A stretch of DNA of 64,000 nucleotides from Chaetorhynchus papuensis. Lineage: Eukaryota > Chordata > Aves > Passeriformes > Rhipiduridae. Location: the NCBI GenBank assembly GCA_013396525.1, contig VWYX01000125.1, forward strand, positions 930,001-994,000, in the 5' to 3' direction. This document shows positions 51,002 through 62,900 of the stretch, piece by piece. Positions within the stretch are counted from its first letter, which is position 1, and each line of letters opens with the position of its first letter. The notes beneath the pieces were generated by a model that was given only the letters and a program-made list of their open reading frames with translations, had not been told where the DNA came from and searched no databases. A program made the position numbers and the translations under genes.

Positions 51002-52990
51002 GGGGGCGGGGGAGGAAGCGGGGGCGGGCGCTGCCCGAGGCCGGGCTCCGCCGCAGCCGGGACGGGGCTCTCGCAGCTCGGTGGAGGGGTCGCAGTGCCC
51101 TGGGGTGCAGCCGCCGGGTCTGGGCCAGGCTCGCCAAACAGTGCCGCGGCCTGGGCATGCTGGCATCGAGCCCGTCTCGGTGCCTTTGCTGCACCACGGT
51201 CACAGCTGCCGCTTAAAGACCTGACAGAGGATCCACCCCGTCCTTGCTGGCATCTGTCCCACTCAATTCCAACTGCTGTCTCCTCATCTGCTCCATAAGT
51301 TACCTTTTCATTAGCTTTCCGGCTGTATCCCAGTCCTCTCCTAGAAGCTGAGAAGCCGTGGGTCCTGTTCTGCACAGACTAAGATCCCAGACTGACAATT
51401 CTTCCACCTGGGAGCAGGTAGCAGCACCCTTGGTGCTGTTCCATGGGAAGCGTGTCCCTCTGGGACCCCCACACCAGCGCGGAGGGGGCTGGCAGCAGGA
51501 GCTAAATCTGGCTCACGCCAGGCACTGCCCAGTGTACTGAAATACGTAGGGTTTCAGGGGGTTATCTCTCCAAAAACTAAAGAATCCGGTAGGAAGGAAA
51601 CACGTGGAAAATGCCATCATTTTTAAACACCAAACGTTTTCCTTCTCCAGCGAGTGGATGGATCTCGCCGTGCACAGCTGATTACAGCGCCTTTCTGCTA
51701 TGCTTTTTCTGGGTAGATAATTACCTATCACCTTCGTACAGAGCAGATTTTTCCACTGACTCATTCTTCTGGGTTCCTAATGAGCCTTTCCAGTTTGTTA
51801 CACCTTTTATCATTCACGGTGATTCCAGAACAGTCACGTTCCTGTGCCATGCAATGGCCGTGGCCACATCCTAGCACATACCACTGGCAGTATTTGTGCT
51901 TGCACACCCGATGTTTGCATTTGCTGTTGCAGCTGCCGCATTGCACTGGCAGCATTCATGCATTTACCCCTCGTGACCTCCTCAGCCCTCATCTGATTCA
52001 CTGCTTTTGAAGATACAGCGTTCTCCTCCCTCACACCCAGCCCAAAACCATGCTTTGTATTTTTATCCTATGCACAGACAGCAACCTCGGCTTTGATGCA
52101 CAGGTATTTGCTGTGTTGGTGGATTAAAACACGCATTATTCAAGGGGCCCAGGTGGCCTTGGGCTGTTTTGAAGTCATCTGCAGATTTTATGAGCAGTGC
52201 TTCATTTAATTCCAAAAATTTGACTGGGATAACAAAGCAGCACTGGGTCAAGAACAGGCTTCTCTGAAGCCCAATTAAAAAGTCTCTCATCTGACATTTT
52301 TCACTTGAATCACTTTCTAACACCCCTTAAAATGCAGCCTTTAATCTGTTTAGGACACATTATAGTGATATAGCAGTTCTAAATGTGACTTTGTTGTGTT
52401 GGCAACACCTCCAACCTGCTCTGGACTGAAGACAAGTGCTTGCATCAGGCATAACAGTTTACAGGTTCATAAAGGCCACTGTAGAGAGAATTAAGATAAC
52501 AATGAACCAGATAAACATGTTTCTTCTCATAAAACAAAGCAGATTAGGTTACTGATTACAGTAGTTAAATATTGGGAAGGGCAGTGTAAAAATCTGTGAA
52601 GGAAAGTCTCTAAGAACAGGTTAGACAGATATCTGAGGAGTTTGGTAAATACAGTTAGTTAATCATGCCTTGAACACTGAACTAGGTGGCTTCTCAAGGC
52701 ACCTCACGGTTCCTTTCTTCTGTTATTAATGTTACTGCCAGCTCCCACAAGCAAATGGACTTAGGCTGTGTCTGTGCTTAACCACTGGCGGTGAGGTGAC
52801 AAAGTACATCAAGCAGAAAATGTATAAAGGATGTTGGGATATTTGATTCTGTAAATATGACAGATGGGGAATGACCCATCTGCTTTATTAATACTATGCG
52901 AGGTCCCTATAGGAAAGCAGCAATGTACCTCATTTGAGGTAACTACATGTCACCTAACACCTCCTTTGAGACAAAACTGAAGCCAGGAAA

Positions 52991-53515
52991 ATCACAGAAT
53001 GGTAGCATAATTTGGGTTGGAAGGGACTTTTTAAGGGTGATCAAGTCCAAACCCCCTGCAATAAGTAGGGACATCTTCAATTAGATCATGTTGCTCAGAG
53101 CCCTGTCCAACCCAGCCTTGAATGTTTGCAGGGATGAAGCCTCAATAACCTCTCTGACAGAGTTTTACCCCCTTAATTGTAAAAAAATTCTTCCTTATAT
53201 CTTATCTAGATTGACCCTCTTTCTGTTTAAAACTATCACCCCTTTTCCTGTTGAAACAGGCCCAGTGAAAATACCTCTTCCCATCTCTCTCACAGGCCCC
53301 TTTGAGTACAGAAAGGCCACAATAAGGACTCCCTGGAGCCTTCTCTTCTCTAGGCTGAACAATCCCAACCTGCTCAGCCTTGCCTCATAGCAGAGGTGCT
53401 CCAGCCCTCTGAGCATCTTCATGGTCTGAACTGGACCTACTCTAGCAGGACCACACCTTTCCTGTGCTGAGGACCCTCCAGCTGGACACCCAGTAGGGTC
53501 TCAGAATCACCTCTT
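52991..53515 (-). mobile_element. CR1 LINE fragment
   Basis: Minus-sense copy opening atcacagaatggtagcataa, then gggttggaagggac, ccaacccagccttgaatg, tctaggctgaacaatccc and ctcatagcagaggtgctcc. Confidence 0.92.
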
Positions 53516-54504
53516 TTGACCTGTTGCCTGGGAAGGGTGGAGTTGTAGGGAATTCAAAATTCAGCAGACTCCCTAGAGAGATAAGCTGGTATAAAAAATT
53601 AGCACATCAAAGCTTTATGTATTCTGATTCTGCACAAATTCAATGTTGTTTCATCTATGTTATCACAATGAACTGGAGATGATCATAGATATTAGAACAA
53701 TAAATACCTGTAAGATTAATTATCAGGAAGAGGAGGAGGACTCACAACCTGTTGTGCAGACGCATTTGAATGCAGCAGCCCCTCAAGTCACTCTTCCTTG
53801 GAAATGGGGTATGTAGACATCCAAAGTTTAAGATGTAGACATCCAAGTATTAAAAAATGCGTCCTTGAAGTAAAGCTGAACTCTTACTCAACCTAAGCAT
53901 CTTACAGAGATGTTTTATTAGTAATGTCTGAGGCACAAACTAGTATTATAACTTTAAAATGGAGAATGAAATTTGTTTCCACTCAGAGTTTGACTACTGC
54001 TTGAAGTAGGTTCAAAAGAAAAACACTGCTTTTATGAACGTGCAGTTTCTACAGGCACTGTTGCAGATACTGCCTTTGGGCATCTCGGGGTTTGGAGAGA
54101 GTGCTTTTTGCAAGCTTCAGCATGTGGTTTTGGGGGCTGATGTCAAATACCAGGTGAAATAAAAGTCCCCTCTGGTTACAGCACCCTTGTAGCAATGAGT
54201 AGACAGTGGCAAAGAAACTTGAAACTTCAGGAATGAATTAGTTTGTTTCAAAAAGCCATTAAAGTAAGAGAAATTGCTTAATAATAACTGATAATATAAA
54301 AGGGAGCTGAAAGGATAAGAAACCAATAGTATGATAAGATACAGGCTCGTTCCAGGCATAGGGGCAGGGTTGCAGCACAACAGCTACTCAGAGCAGACCA
54401 ATTAAGGTGAAAGTGTGGGAGGAGCAGAAAAGAAGTAGGATTTACTATAAGCACTATTTCATCCTCTAGGATTGTTATGGCATCATTTATTATCCTGCAA
54501 TTCC

Positions 54505-54590
54505 AGTAGGAGGTGTCCCTGCCCACGGCAGGGAGGTTGCAACTAGATGATGTTTAAGTTCAAACTCAGCCCATCCTATGATTCTATGAT
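54505..54590 (+). mobile_element. CR1 LINE 3' tail fragment
   Basis: Plus-sense tail: aggaggtgtccctgcccacg, ttgcaactagatgatg and cctatgattctatgat. Confidence 0.85.
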
Positions 54591-55474
54591 CTCCTTGTCA
54601 TGTCTGAGCCCAAACGAACATACAACAGCAAAGCCTAACAAGATACAATGAAGATGGAGAAACTATTACTATTAAAAGCAACTCAATTTTCACATTAAGG
54701 CTTTACTCTTTGATCATTATCTGTACTCTGTCCTCAGTTTCCTGTTACAAGCAATTTTGCTGTTTTTAGAGTAATAATGGAAGATCTTCATTGGCATTAA
54801 AAAGATAATGAATAAAGTTGTTTAGCCTGAACTGAGTGGCAGTAGGTAACATGACTTCTCTGCTCTTAGTCTACTCCATAATATTGCTTACTTTCTCTGC
54901 TGTGCTGCAGATAACACACCAGAAGTGAATGCTTTATACTCCCTGTCCAAGCCCTCTGACCAGGCAGTGTCTAAGCTTGTTGACAGACACCTTCCCGCGA
55001 ATGTATGTTTAAAACACATAAATTTAAGCCAGAACCAAATGAAACACATGTAACTTGTGTACAGTTACTGGTCAGGGATCGAGGGACATAAAGCGACAAC
55101 TATTTCTGAGTGGTCAAAAAGCAGTAATTGCTCAATTGTAACCTACACATGTTCCTTCTGTAGTGACCTGTGTAATTTTGCTTCCTAATGAATGGCATTT
55201 CCTCATCTGGAGAGTCCAGCTTGTTGTCCCAGCTATAAAGAACTACTTAGGAACAGCCACACCTACCTGATGAGTGACAGCTCTGACCTCTTTATTAGAT
55301 TCAACTCTATTATTCATGCTAAATTTTCTTTTGCACCTCCTCTTTTTTCCCTCCAGCAAACACAGAAGCAATGAGCCTTCACTCAGTGCTGCTGAAGGTT
55401 TCATATCTACAGCAGTATTCAACTGCTTTCTTCCTTTTGAGAAAATGCTAGATACTGTCTTTTAACCCACATCT

Positions 55475-55909
55475 TTATTTAAAAATGGAGGCATAAAATA
55501 GTACAGGATAAACAAAAGGACAAGTTAATATTTGCTTTCCACACCTAACAGGACAGGAGTGGTGCATTTCTGATATTAATTCTGAGTAGCAATTTATCAA
55601 AAAGGTGTAGAAGGCACAAAACACACACTGGATCAAAAATAGAACTTCTGGAGATGTTGGTTTGGTTTCTGAACCGGAAGCCCACACAGGTTTTAAAATA
55701 ACAAATGGCCACTTTATTAATTTTGCAGGATTTTCTATTACTTCATAGCTGTATAAAATAAAATATTCATGTCCCAGCTTTGGTCCCTGCCAAGCACTGA
55801 TATTATTTACTAATAATATCAGTGGATGGGGAGCTGGACTGTATTTGTTCAGTGTGGCAAAGGCTTCTTTGCCTACCGCACTGAAATTATTTTGAGATTT
55901 ACAGAACAT
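55475..55909 (-). other. Unrecognised ORF of 144 codons, probably non-coding
   Basis: Runs from an ATG at 55,909 to a stop at 55,475. The product has no motif, repeat, signal peptide or domain I recognise. The length is unusual for AT-rich intergenic sequence but no CpG island, obvious promoter or paired splice signals accompany it. It contains a perfect inverted repeat at 55,795-55,824. Most likely a chance ORF or part of an old repeat. Confidence 0.2.
55795..55824. repeat. Perfect inverted repeat: 13-bp arms, 4-nt loop
   Basis: Arm CACTGATATTATT and arm AATAATATCAGTG are exact reverse complements around the loop TACT. AT-rich stem closed by CAC/GTG. Could be a small cruciform or RNA hairpin, or a palindrome left by a transposon. 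Confidence 0.85.
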
Positions 55910-58900
55910 CTATGTAACCATAGAGAAAGTAGCTTTCCAGACAGGCCAGACCATGTTGTGAAGGGAGGCAGTGCTGACTCATGCAGACTGAATTATAGCA
56001 AATAAAATTTTGCCAACTGCTGAGCAGACACAAGGGTTTTACTTGCTATCCCTAGCTGCAGTGCAGGCAGGCAGAACCACTCCAGCACACAGGAATTTCA
56101 CAAGTGTCAAGTGCTGACAATAGCAGAGTAATGGGGTTAAGCAAGGTTAGTTGTAGCAATTTGCAATCCCTATGCCATAATTAGTAAATAAGATTTTGGT
56201 AAGTCAGAGTTGCAGGTTCATTTCAGATGCATTTGTTTCTCCACACTCCAGTTTTGATGCAAGCCAAGAAGCCAGTCTAATCCCACTAGGCTGGGATCCC
56301 TACCACATTTGCTACAAATGTGGGTTTTTTTTCCCCCGCAAATCTTTCAGTTTTGGGTGCTAAAAACCTGTTATTTGGTACATACCGTTGGCTTCTGTGG
56401 ACCAGTACTACTTTTGAGTAGTGTACCTCTCACATACCAAATTTTGTGAGGTTCTCTGGAATTACACATTGCTTTTAAGGGATGAATGATACAAGCATTG
56501 TGAAAATTTGAAATAAATCTTGTCAGGTTTCAGAATGTTTTGTGGGTTGCTGCAAAAAGGAAATTTTTTTCAGATTCACAGATTTCTGGAAAGATGCAGG
56601 CATGCTATAGAGCAAGTATGTACTATGATAAAGATAGGCAAAACAGTGTAAGACAGTAAAGTAAATGTATGATTAATAATACAATTAATAAAAACAGGGA
56701 TTAACTGAAAGGGCAAACAGATCACTGTGGTTTTAAGCCGGCTTATGGAAGTCTACACAGAAGCTCTGTGTTGATGGAACACAGAGGTTTCCCCTGACTG
56801 TGGCACTTGCTTGCCCGGTGTAACGCTGACAGTTCGAGGTGCTGCTGCTGCCCCCATCTGCCTGACATCCTGCTGGACTTTTCCATGAAAAACTTAAGCA
56901 AAGGCACATTCTTCCACCAGCTGCAAGTAATAAGGTTGTGCTGTACCTCAAATCGGTGACAAAGTTATTGCATTCAGAGATCTTGTTTTGCAGTCTTTTC
57001 CCAAAACTGAGTTGTCCTCTTAGATTTAGGGGTTTTTTTTCAGTTGAAAGCTTGATTTTGACCTGAGGTAAGTCTGTCAGAGTAAGTCACTCTGTAACTT
57101 ACATTGACATTAAAGTTTAACAAGAGTTCAAGCCAGAGATTAAATCAATGGAGTGTGAAAAGAGATCATACTATCAGCCATTAATGCTTCACTTGAATTT
57201 TCATGCAAGCTTTGTCTGGCTTTTATCCTGCTTCTTGCTTTGGAAAGGGAAATCTATAACAATTTGCTGATCTACTTCACCGATCTACTTAGAGTCTTTC
57301 TGGAAACTCATTTGCCAGAGGAACGGTTTGGCAGCAGAGTCACTAAAATAGTAAAAAACCAAACGATTCTATTTCTGACAAATAATCCTCACCTGTCTGT
57401 TACCTTTAACCTTCATGGCTAAATAGTTTAAGGCAAAATTATCCTTTTGTCCTGTGTCAGCAGTGTCAGAAAAAGGGCTTTTACTGCCTAACAAGATAAA
57501 TCCATTGGCACTTGGCACTGGCAGTCCTTCCAAGAAATACTGCGCTGCGTTGCTGCCGCTGAATTTGCTTTTCCTCTTCTGAACTGGGATCATCATGGAT
57601 TGGATGCCACTGCCTAGATTAGTATCTTGGCACTTAGTGAGCATATTAGCTGAAGGGACAACTGCAAACATGGCAGTTTCAACCTGCTGAAACTGCAGTT
57701 GTGTCCTGTGTTTCTGCCATGCTGAAGTTCTGGGCCATTTTGTCTTACAAGAAGCCAGCTCAGTCCTGCCTGAGCAGCACTCACTAGACCGACAGGATTT
57801 AAAATCAGATGAAAGAGAAGAAGCACTTTAATACAGAGACACAACCAGGGAAAGAAGCTCTGTCACTGTTATAAAGATATTAAAGGCTCCTGGTAAAACT
57901 CATAACATCTTTGCTTGGCATGATGAAGCCTTCATCAGTCCTGGATGGTAAATGAGAAACAGGAAAGTTCACGGGCATTATTCCAGGTAAATCTATGTCA
58001 GCAAACTCTGCTTTGTCCAGGTCACAGTGGAACAACTCAATACCCCTGTGCATCCCCAGACTATCCTCGATTTCACACTTCAGTCAGAGAAACTACCCAG
58101 GGAAAGCCCATATCAATTCCACAGCAATAAGGCAGCTTTGAATCAGAGCCTGCCATAAGTCAATCTACGCACAAATCCATGGACAGGTTTAATTTCAGCA
58201 TTTGCATAACTACTTTATTTTTCCACCAGACCCCCACTCTTTTTCAAGGCAGAAAATGAATAATGCTGCAAGGTGAATTGTGCTTCCTGAATTGTTAAAA
58301 TTTTTATAATCTTCCTTATTCACTAAGTAGCCTTGGGTTTTATTTAATAGCCATTCAGAAGCAGTGCTGAAAAGAAATATATTTTAGTTGATTTTCTCTT
58401 GGGTTTTTATGTTATTCTTAGTGTAACTGGTGCTTCACAAATGCAGCTTTTTCTTCACAAGATTCCTGAGGCAAGTTAATATTAGTATCTTCATCTTACA
58501 GATGAAGGACAGAAAGGTGGAGCAATTTAAGCAGGAACATTTCAAACATTTGCTATTTTTGGATACTTCTCTTGGGACACAAAGGCTTACTTGAAGGACT
58601 TGCTCTGCCTGGTTTCATGGTTTCGTTTGGAGTGGGATGTACTTTCTTTCCACAGAACAAATCACACACAGCTCAAGTCAGCACGGCAGAAATCAAAGGC
58701 TGGTACAAGCTACAGTGCAACTCCTCTCCAAGCAAACCAATTTGTCATCACTTGTCACATTCCCACCTTCCTTCTGTTCCCAGCCATATGTTCCCCTCCC
58801 CTTCCACCAGCACTGGCACCTGCCTGACTCCTTCTGTGAGCTCAGCCTGAGGAAAGGGAGAGAAATGTGTGATTACTTTTTGACAACAAGCTACAGAATC

Positions 58901-58918
58901 AGTTTTTTATTTGTAATA

Positions 58919-59041
58919 ATCATAGAATCCTAGAATGGCTTGGCTTGGAAGGAACCTTAAAGATCATCTAATTCCAACACCCCTTCTATGGGCAGGGACA
59001 TCTTCCACTAGACCAGGTTGCTCCATCCAGCCCGGCCTTAT
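58919..59041 (-). mobile_element. CR1 LINE 3' tail fragment
   Basis: Minus-sense tail: atcatagaatcctagaatgg, ttggaaggaaccttaaagat and agaccaggttgctccatcc. Ends where a strongly AT-rich stretch begins. Confidence 0.88.
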
Positions 59042-59510
59042 AAAGTGTATTTATTTGTTATTACTGTGTGCTATTATTAATTCTAAAAGAACTATTTTAT
59101 TTATATGTAGTTAGGCATTAGCAATTACATTCAATTTACTATTTTTTTACATAATACCTAACAATCACAGTTTATAAATATTCATTACTAATTATCGCCA
59201 TACAATTTACATATGGCGTATGCATATTGAAATAGTGTATTATCATATATTATTTATAAATTATATTTTATAATACCAGAACCCCATAAGCTTTCGACGG
59301 TACTGCGGAGGAGGGGGAGCACCCACCCAGCACGACAGCCCCTGCACTGAGGGGTTCACGGCTCGTCAAACAAATTACATTTTTACGCATCAATGAAATA
59401 CCAGAAAAACAGCTTTTACTTTCTCCCGACGGGACACCTTTACCGATTCCCTTCTCCCCCTCCATCCCTCCCTGCTCCCGCCCACCGGGGCGGGGCGCGC
59501 CGGGGTCGCC

Positions 59511-59520
59511 GCGCGTGCGC
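59511..59520. promoter_or_regulatory. NRF1-like site (GCGCGTGCGC)
   Basis: Close to the NRF1 consensus YGCGCAYGCGCR when read on either strand, about 55 bp before the GCFC2 ATG. NRF1 sites are common at CpG-island promoters of housekeeping genes. Motif match only. Confidence 0.5.
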
Positions 59521-59572
59521 GCCGGGGTCCACGTTGGGATCGCGCCGGTTCCCGGGAGCCATCCCGGGAGCG

Positions 59573-59933
59573 ATGTTCCGCCGTCCCCCGCGTAATTTCC
59601 GCGGCCGGCGGCGCGCAGCCTCCAGCGGCAGCAGCGAGGACGAGCCGGAGCCACAGCCAGAGCCGGAGCGTGCCGCCCCCCCGTCCCCAGACTCCGGCGC
59701 CAGCTCGCCCTCGGAGCGAGAAGCGGAGCCCGAGGCGGCCGAGGGGGATCCCGGCGCGGGGCCCGGCGCGGAGGGGCCGCTGCCCGCGGAGGAGCCGGCG
59801 CGCAGCCCCCGCGGCCGGGCGCGCAGGGCAGGGGCGGGCACAGGCCCAGCGCAGCGCCGAGCCGGGGCCGCAGCGGGGCCGGGCCGCGCCGGGAAGGAGC
59901 TGCTGAGCTTCGGCGGCGAGGAGGAACGGGAAG
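59573..59933 (+). CDS. GCFC2: GCFC2 exon 1 (coding part)
   Basis: 361 nt from ATG at 59,573 to donor GAAG|GTGAGA. Residues 1-120: basic start, then SSGSSEDEPEPQPEPE and Ala/Pro/Gly-rich low complexity, ending GKELLSFGGEEEREG, which matches the family pattern LLSFxxEEE. The frame is open upstream to another ATG at 59,393, but homology of MFRRPPRNFR to family N-termini supports 59,573, which has G at -3. Confidence 0.88.
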
Positions 59934-62900
59934 GTGAGAAGGGATCGTGCGGGTGTGTCCCGGAGGGCAGGGCCGGGAGCTCCGGGATGGGGGTTCCTTG
60001 GGCTCCCGCCTGAGCGAGCCCCGCGCTGGGCACCCTCCGGCCTCTCGCTGTAAACACACCCAGCGGTGCTGGGTCGGAGAGGGCTGCTGGGAGGGTTTGC
60101 ACGATAAACACATACTAAAGCATGGGCTGGGCCTGGTTAGTCTGGAGAAGGCTGAGAGGGGTCTCATCAAGCCATCTAAATATCTCAAGTGCGGGTGCCA
60201 AGAAAAAGGTGCCGGACTCTCTTCAGTGATGGCCAGCAATAGGATGTGAAGCAAAGGCCATAAACTAAAACACAAGAAGTTCCACCTCAGCCCGAGGAAG
60301 AACTTCTGTATCTTGAGGTTGGCAGAGCACTGGAACAGCTGCCCGGAGAGGGCGTGGAGTCTCCACCTCTGAAGACATTCCAAACCCACCTGGACATGTT
60401 CTGTGTTACCTGCTCCAGGTGACCCTGCCTTGGAAGGGGGTTGGACAAGGTGATCTCCAGAGATCCCTGTCAACCCTAACAATTCTGTGATTCTCTGAAA
60501 AGTACTTTGACAATTTATGTCCATGTTCTTTGGGCTGGGAAGCATTTGAAATCTTCTTACAGCTGGAGAAAACTAGAGAGAACAAGTACTGTGTGATTCT
60601 ATGGCTAGTTAATGATGAACAAGCTTAAATAAATGAAACTTAAGTGTTTAATTGACACTTCTGGGCTGTTATTGTTGTGGTTGATGGCAAGATGTGGCCA
60701 CCTTGGTGGAGGTAAGCTGCAAAGAGACCCTGCATTTCAGCAATGCAGCATTGCTATGTTGAGACGGCTGAGCTGCACAGTTTTTAACTAAGTGGCAATG
60801 GATCATGAGTGATAAAGCCATAATAATTTTTAGAACTAATCCAGTCAGAACTGAAAGACTGGATGTGGCCCTTAGTGTCATGGTCTTTTTGACATGTTGG
60901 TGTTTGGTCATAAGCTGGACTTGATCTCAGAGGTCCTTTCCAGCCTCATTGATTCTGTGATTTGGAAGTCATGCTGTACACGCATAGAGATTATGTGCAC
61001 TTTTATATGTAGTACATATCTATATACATAATATATATATACGGGTATATTGTTGGCTTTATTAATGTTACTGAGAATCACTTTGTTTTATCTGGTAGGT
61101 GGAGAGTTTTTTAAAGTTAAAAAGCCATCCTTCAACGAAGTAACCTTTAGAATTAAAAAGAAGGAAAGCCTATTGCCTGCACAGACAGAAATTGAAGAAA
61201 GCAAAAGTAAGTCCTTTTTTTGGTTAAATATATTATGAAATGAAGACTCATGTAAAAATACTGTTGTTAGATGTTAATTGAACCCAGAATTATACTTACA
61301 GTGTTAGTTTACAGGTTTATAATTGTAATGTATTTGTGCTGAAATTATTTTCAGTTTGACTTTGGTAAAAGATTATCAGAACTTGGAGGCTGTTCTTGAG
61401 AAAACCTGATTATGCAGAACCATGTACTACATCAAAGTTAAAGAAGTTCTGATAAGTTTATACCTCAACATCATCTCTTTCAAACTATGGGCCAGGTATC
61501 CATTGCTTATTGCTGTCAAATTGCAGTTTGATCTGAGTATTGGCATTGAGGGAAAATGTGAGCTTAGTAGCATTTTGTTTGATGAAACTTAATGTAAATG
61601 TTATTAAATTGTGTTCTCTTACAGTATTTAAATATTTTAAATGAATGCAGTCAATAGCCGTGATTATTCTGGTAGTACCCCTAGTTTCATTGAACTATAG
61701 ACAGTTGCCCAGAGAGGCTCTGGACTCCCCATCCCTGGAAGTGTCCAAGGCCAGGTTGGATGGAGCCCTGAGCACCTGGTCTGGTGGAAGGTGTCCCTGC
61801 CCATGGAAGGGGAGGTGGAACGGGATGATCTTTAAGGTCCCTTCCAACCCAAACCATTCTGTGCTAAGTTTCCTGTTGGAATATTTGGAGTTTGTGTGTT
61901 TTAGAAACAAATGTGTCTGAAAGTTCTCTTTATGTATTCCCCTTTTGACACCTCTCTCAATTCAGATATACCATATTTGCTAATGTTAGATAAAAAAAAA
62001 TAGACTGAGGAATAATTCCCTTTGAGGTTATGATTCAGATGAGATGGTAAATTTTCTTAGTACTTTCTTATAAAAGCAAATCATATTCTTATAAAAGGTG
62101 GTACATTCTGTTGCTCATTAATTTGATGATGTACTGAAAGTATAGGGGCAGATGAAGAGAAATCAACATTTTTAAAGAATTTGATAATGACTGGAGACAA
62201 GATAGATATGTGTTTATAATTTAACTAAGTGCTTCCTTGTTGTTAATGCTTTAAAAAAAGTGCTTTCTAAATTCAGTTTTTCAAGTCAAGAATCCAGATA
62301 TGCTGTAAGCAATCAGAATATTAATTAGTTGTTATCTGGGAGTTGATCTCATTGTTTTTGTGCATGTAAATACACTCTGTGTCTCAGAAGGACTCATAGT
62401 CTTTCTATGGGAAGCATCATCAAAGATGCTTTTATTCAATACAAGAACTGCTTGTAAGTGACTGTTTGGAATGTTACAATTGGATATGTTTTGATGAGAA
62501 CAGGTGGAGATAGTGACCAGCCTTTGCTGCAGCAAGGTGTAAATAATTTCTGGTAATCAGTTGTGGCACATCATATTCTAGCAGTTGAAACTGAAATAAT
62601 GGATCATACCTTTTTTTCCCCCTAACACAGAAATCTGTCAGTTGGAGCCTGGAATTGGCAACACCAAAGTCACTTGTGAAGAGGAGGAGGAGGAGAATGA
62701 GGATGAAACTTATTCTTCACTGAATGAGGACTACAACAGCTCAGACTCTGAAAATGAATCCAGCTCTCCACAGAGCAGGAAGGATTTATCACCAGGTTAG
62801 TTCCCTTTTTTTTTTTTTTTTTTAAGCTATTTTAGAACATTCTGTGTTTGAAGTACATGATGAGTCAGATAAGTCCCACTCAGCTTAAACCACCTAAGGT

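Larger units (their letters stand above)
50600..51230. promoter_or_regulatory. CpG-island promoter of ITSN2
   Basis: A GC- and CpG-dense block stands out sharply from AT-rich flanks. It contains several GC boxes (for example gggggcggggg near 51,002 and ggggcgggcg near 51,020) and a YY1-like AACATGGCGGC at 50,991-51,001. No TATA box is visible on the minus strand. A short A-rich stretch (50,777-50,807) interrupts the island. The type of island suits a broadly expressed gene. Confidence 0.75.
51231..59440. other. Intergenic region between ITSN2 and GCFC2 promoters
   Basis: About 8.2 kb. It holds CR1 fragments (52,991-53,515; 54,505-54,590; 58,919-59,041), an unexplained minus-strand ORF (55,475-55,909) with an embedded stem-loop, and a very AT-rich stretch (59,041-59,275) that stops abruptly before the GCFC2 CpG island. 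No third gene is supported. Confidence 0.6.
59440..60010. promoter_or_regulatory. CpG-island promoter of GCFC2
   Basis: Abrupt GC/CpG-rich island covering the 5' end and first coding exon of GCFC2. It includes a GC box (ggggcggggc, 59,487-59,496) and an NRF1-like palindrome. No TATA box seen. The transcription start is not determinable but should lie in about 59,450-59,570. Confidence 0.75.
59934..61098 (+). other. GCFC2 intron 1
   Basis: 1,165 nt. The first part is CpG-island tail, then two plus-strand CR1 pieces (60,121-60,497; 60,841-60,962) and a TA-rich stretch (about 61,000-61,050). Confidence 0.7.

Noticed and set aside
50611..51375. 254-codon minus-strand ORF and neighbours in the ITSN2 CpG island
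   Set aside because: GC-rich sequence rarely contains stops; the product is Arg/Ala/Pro-rich without motifs and ITSN2's real start codon is in exon 2.
59268..60545. 425-codon minus-strand ORF opposite GCFC2 exon 1
   Set aside because: It spans the GCFC2 CpG island and a CR1 insertion in the antisense direction. The length is explained by GC content and lack of stops in the repeat.
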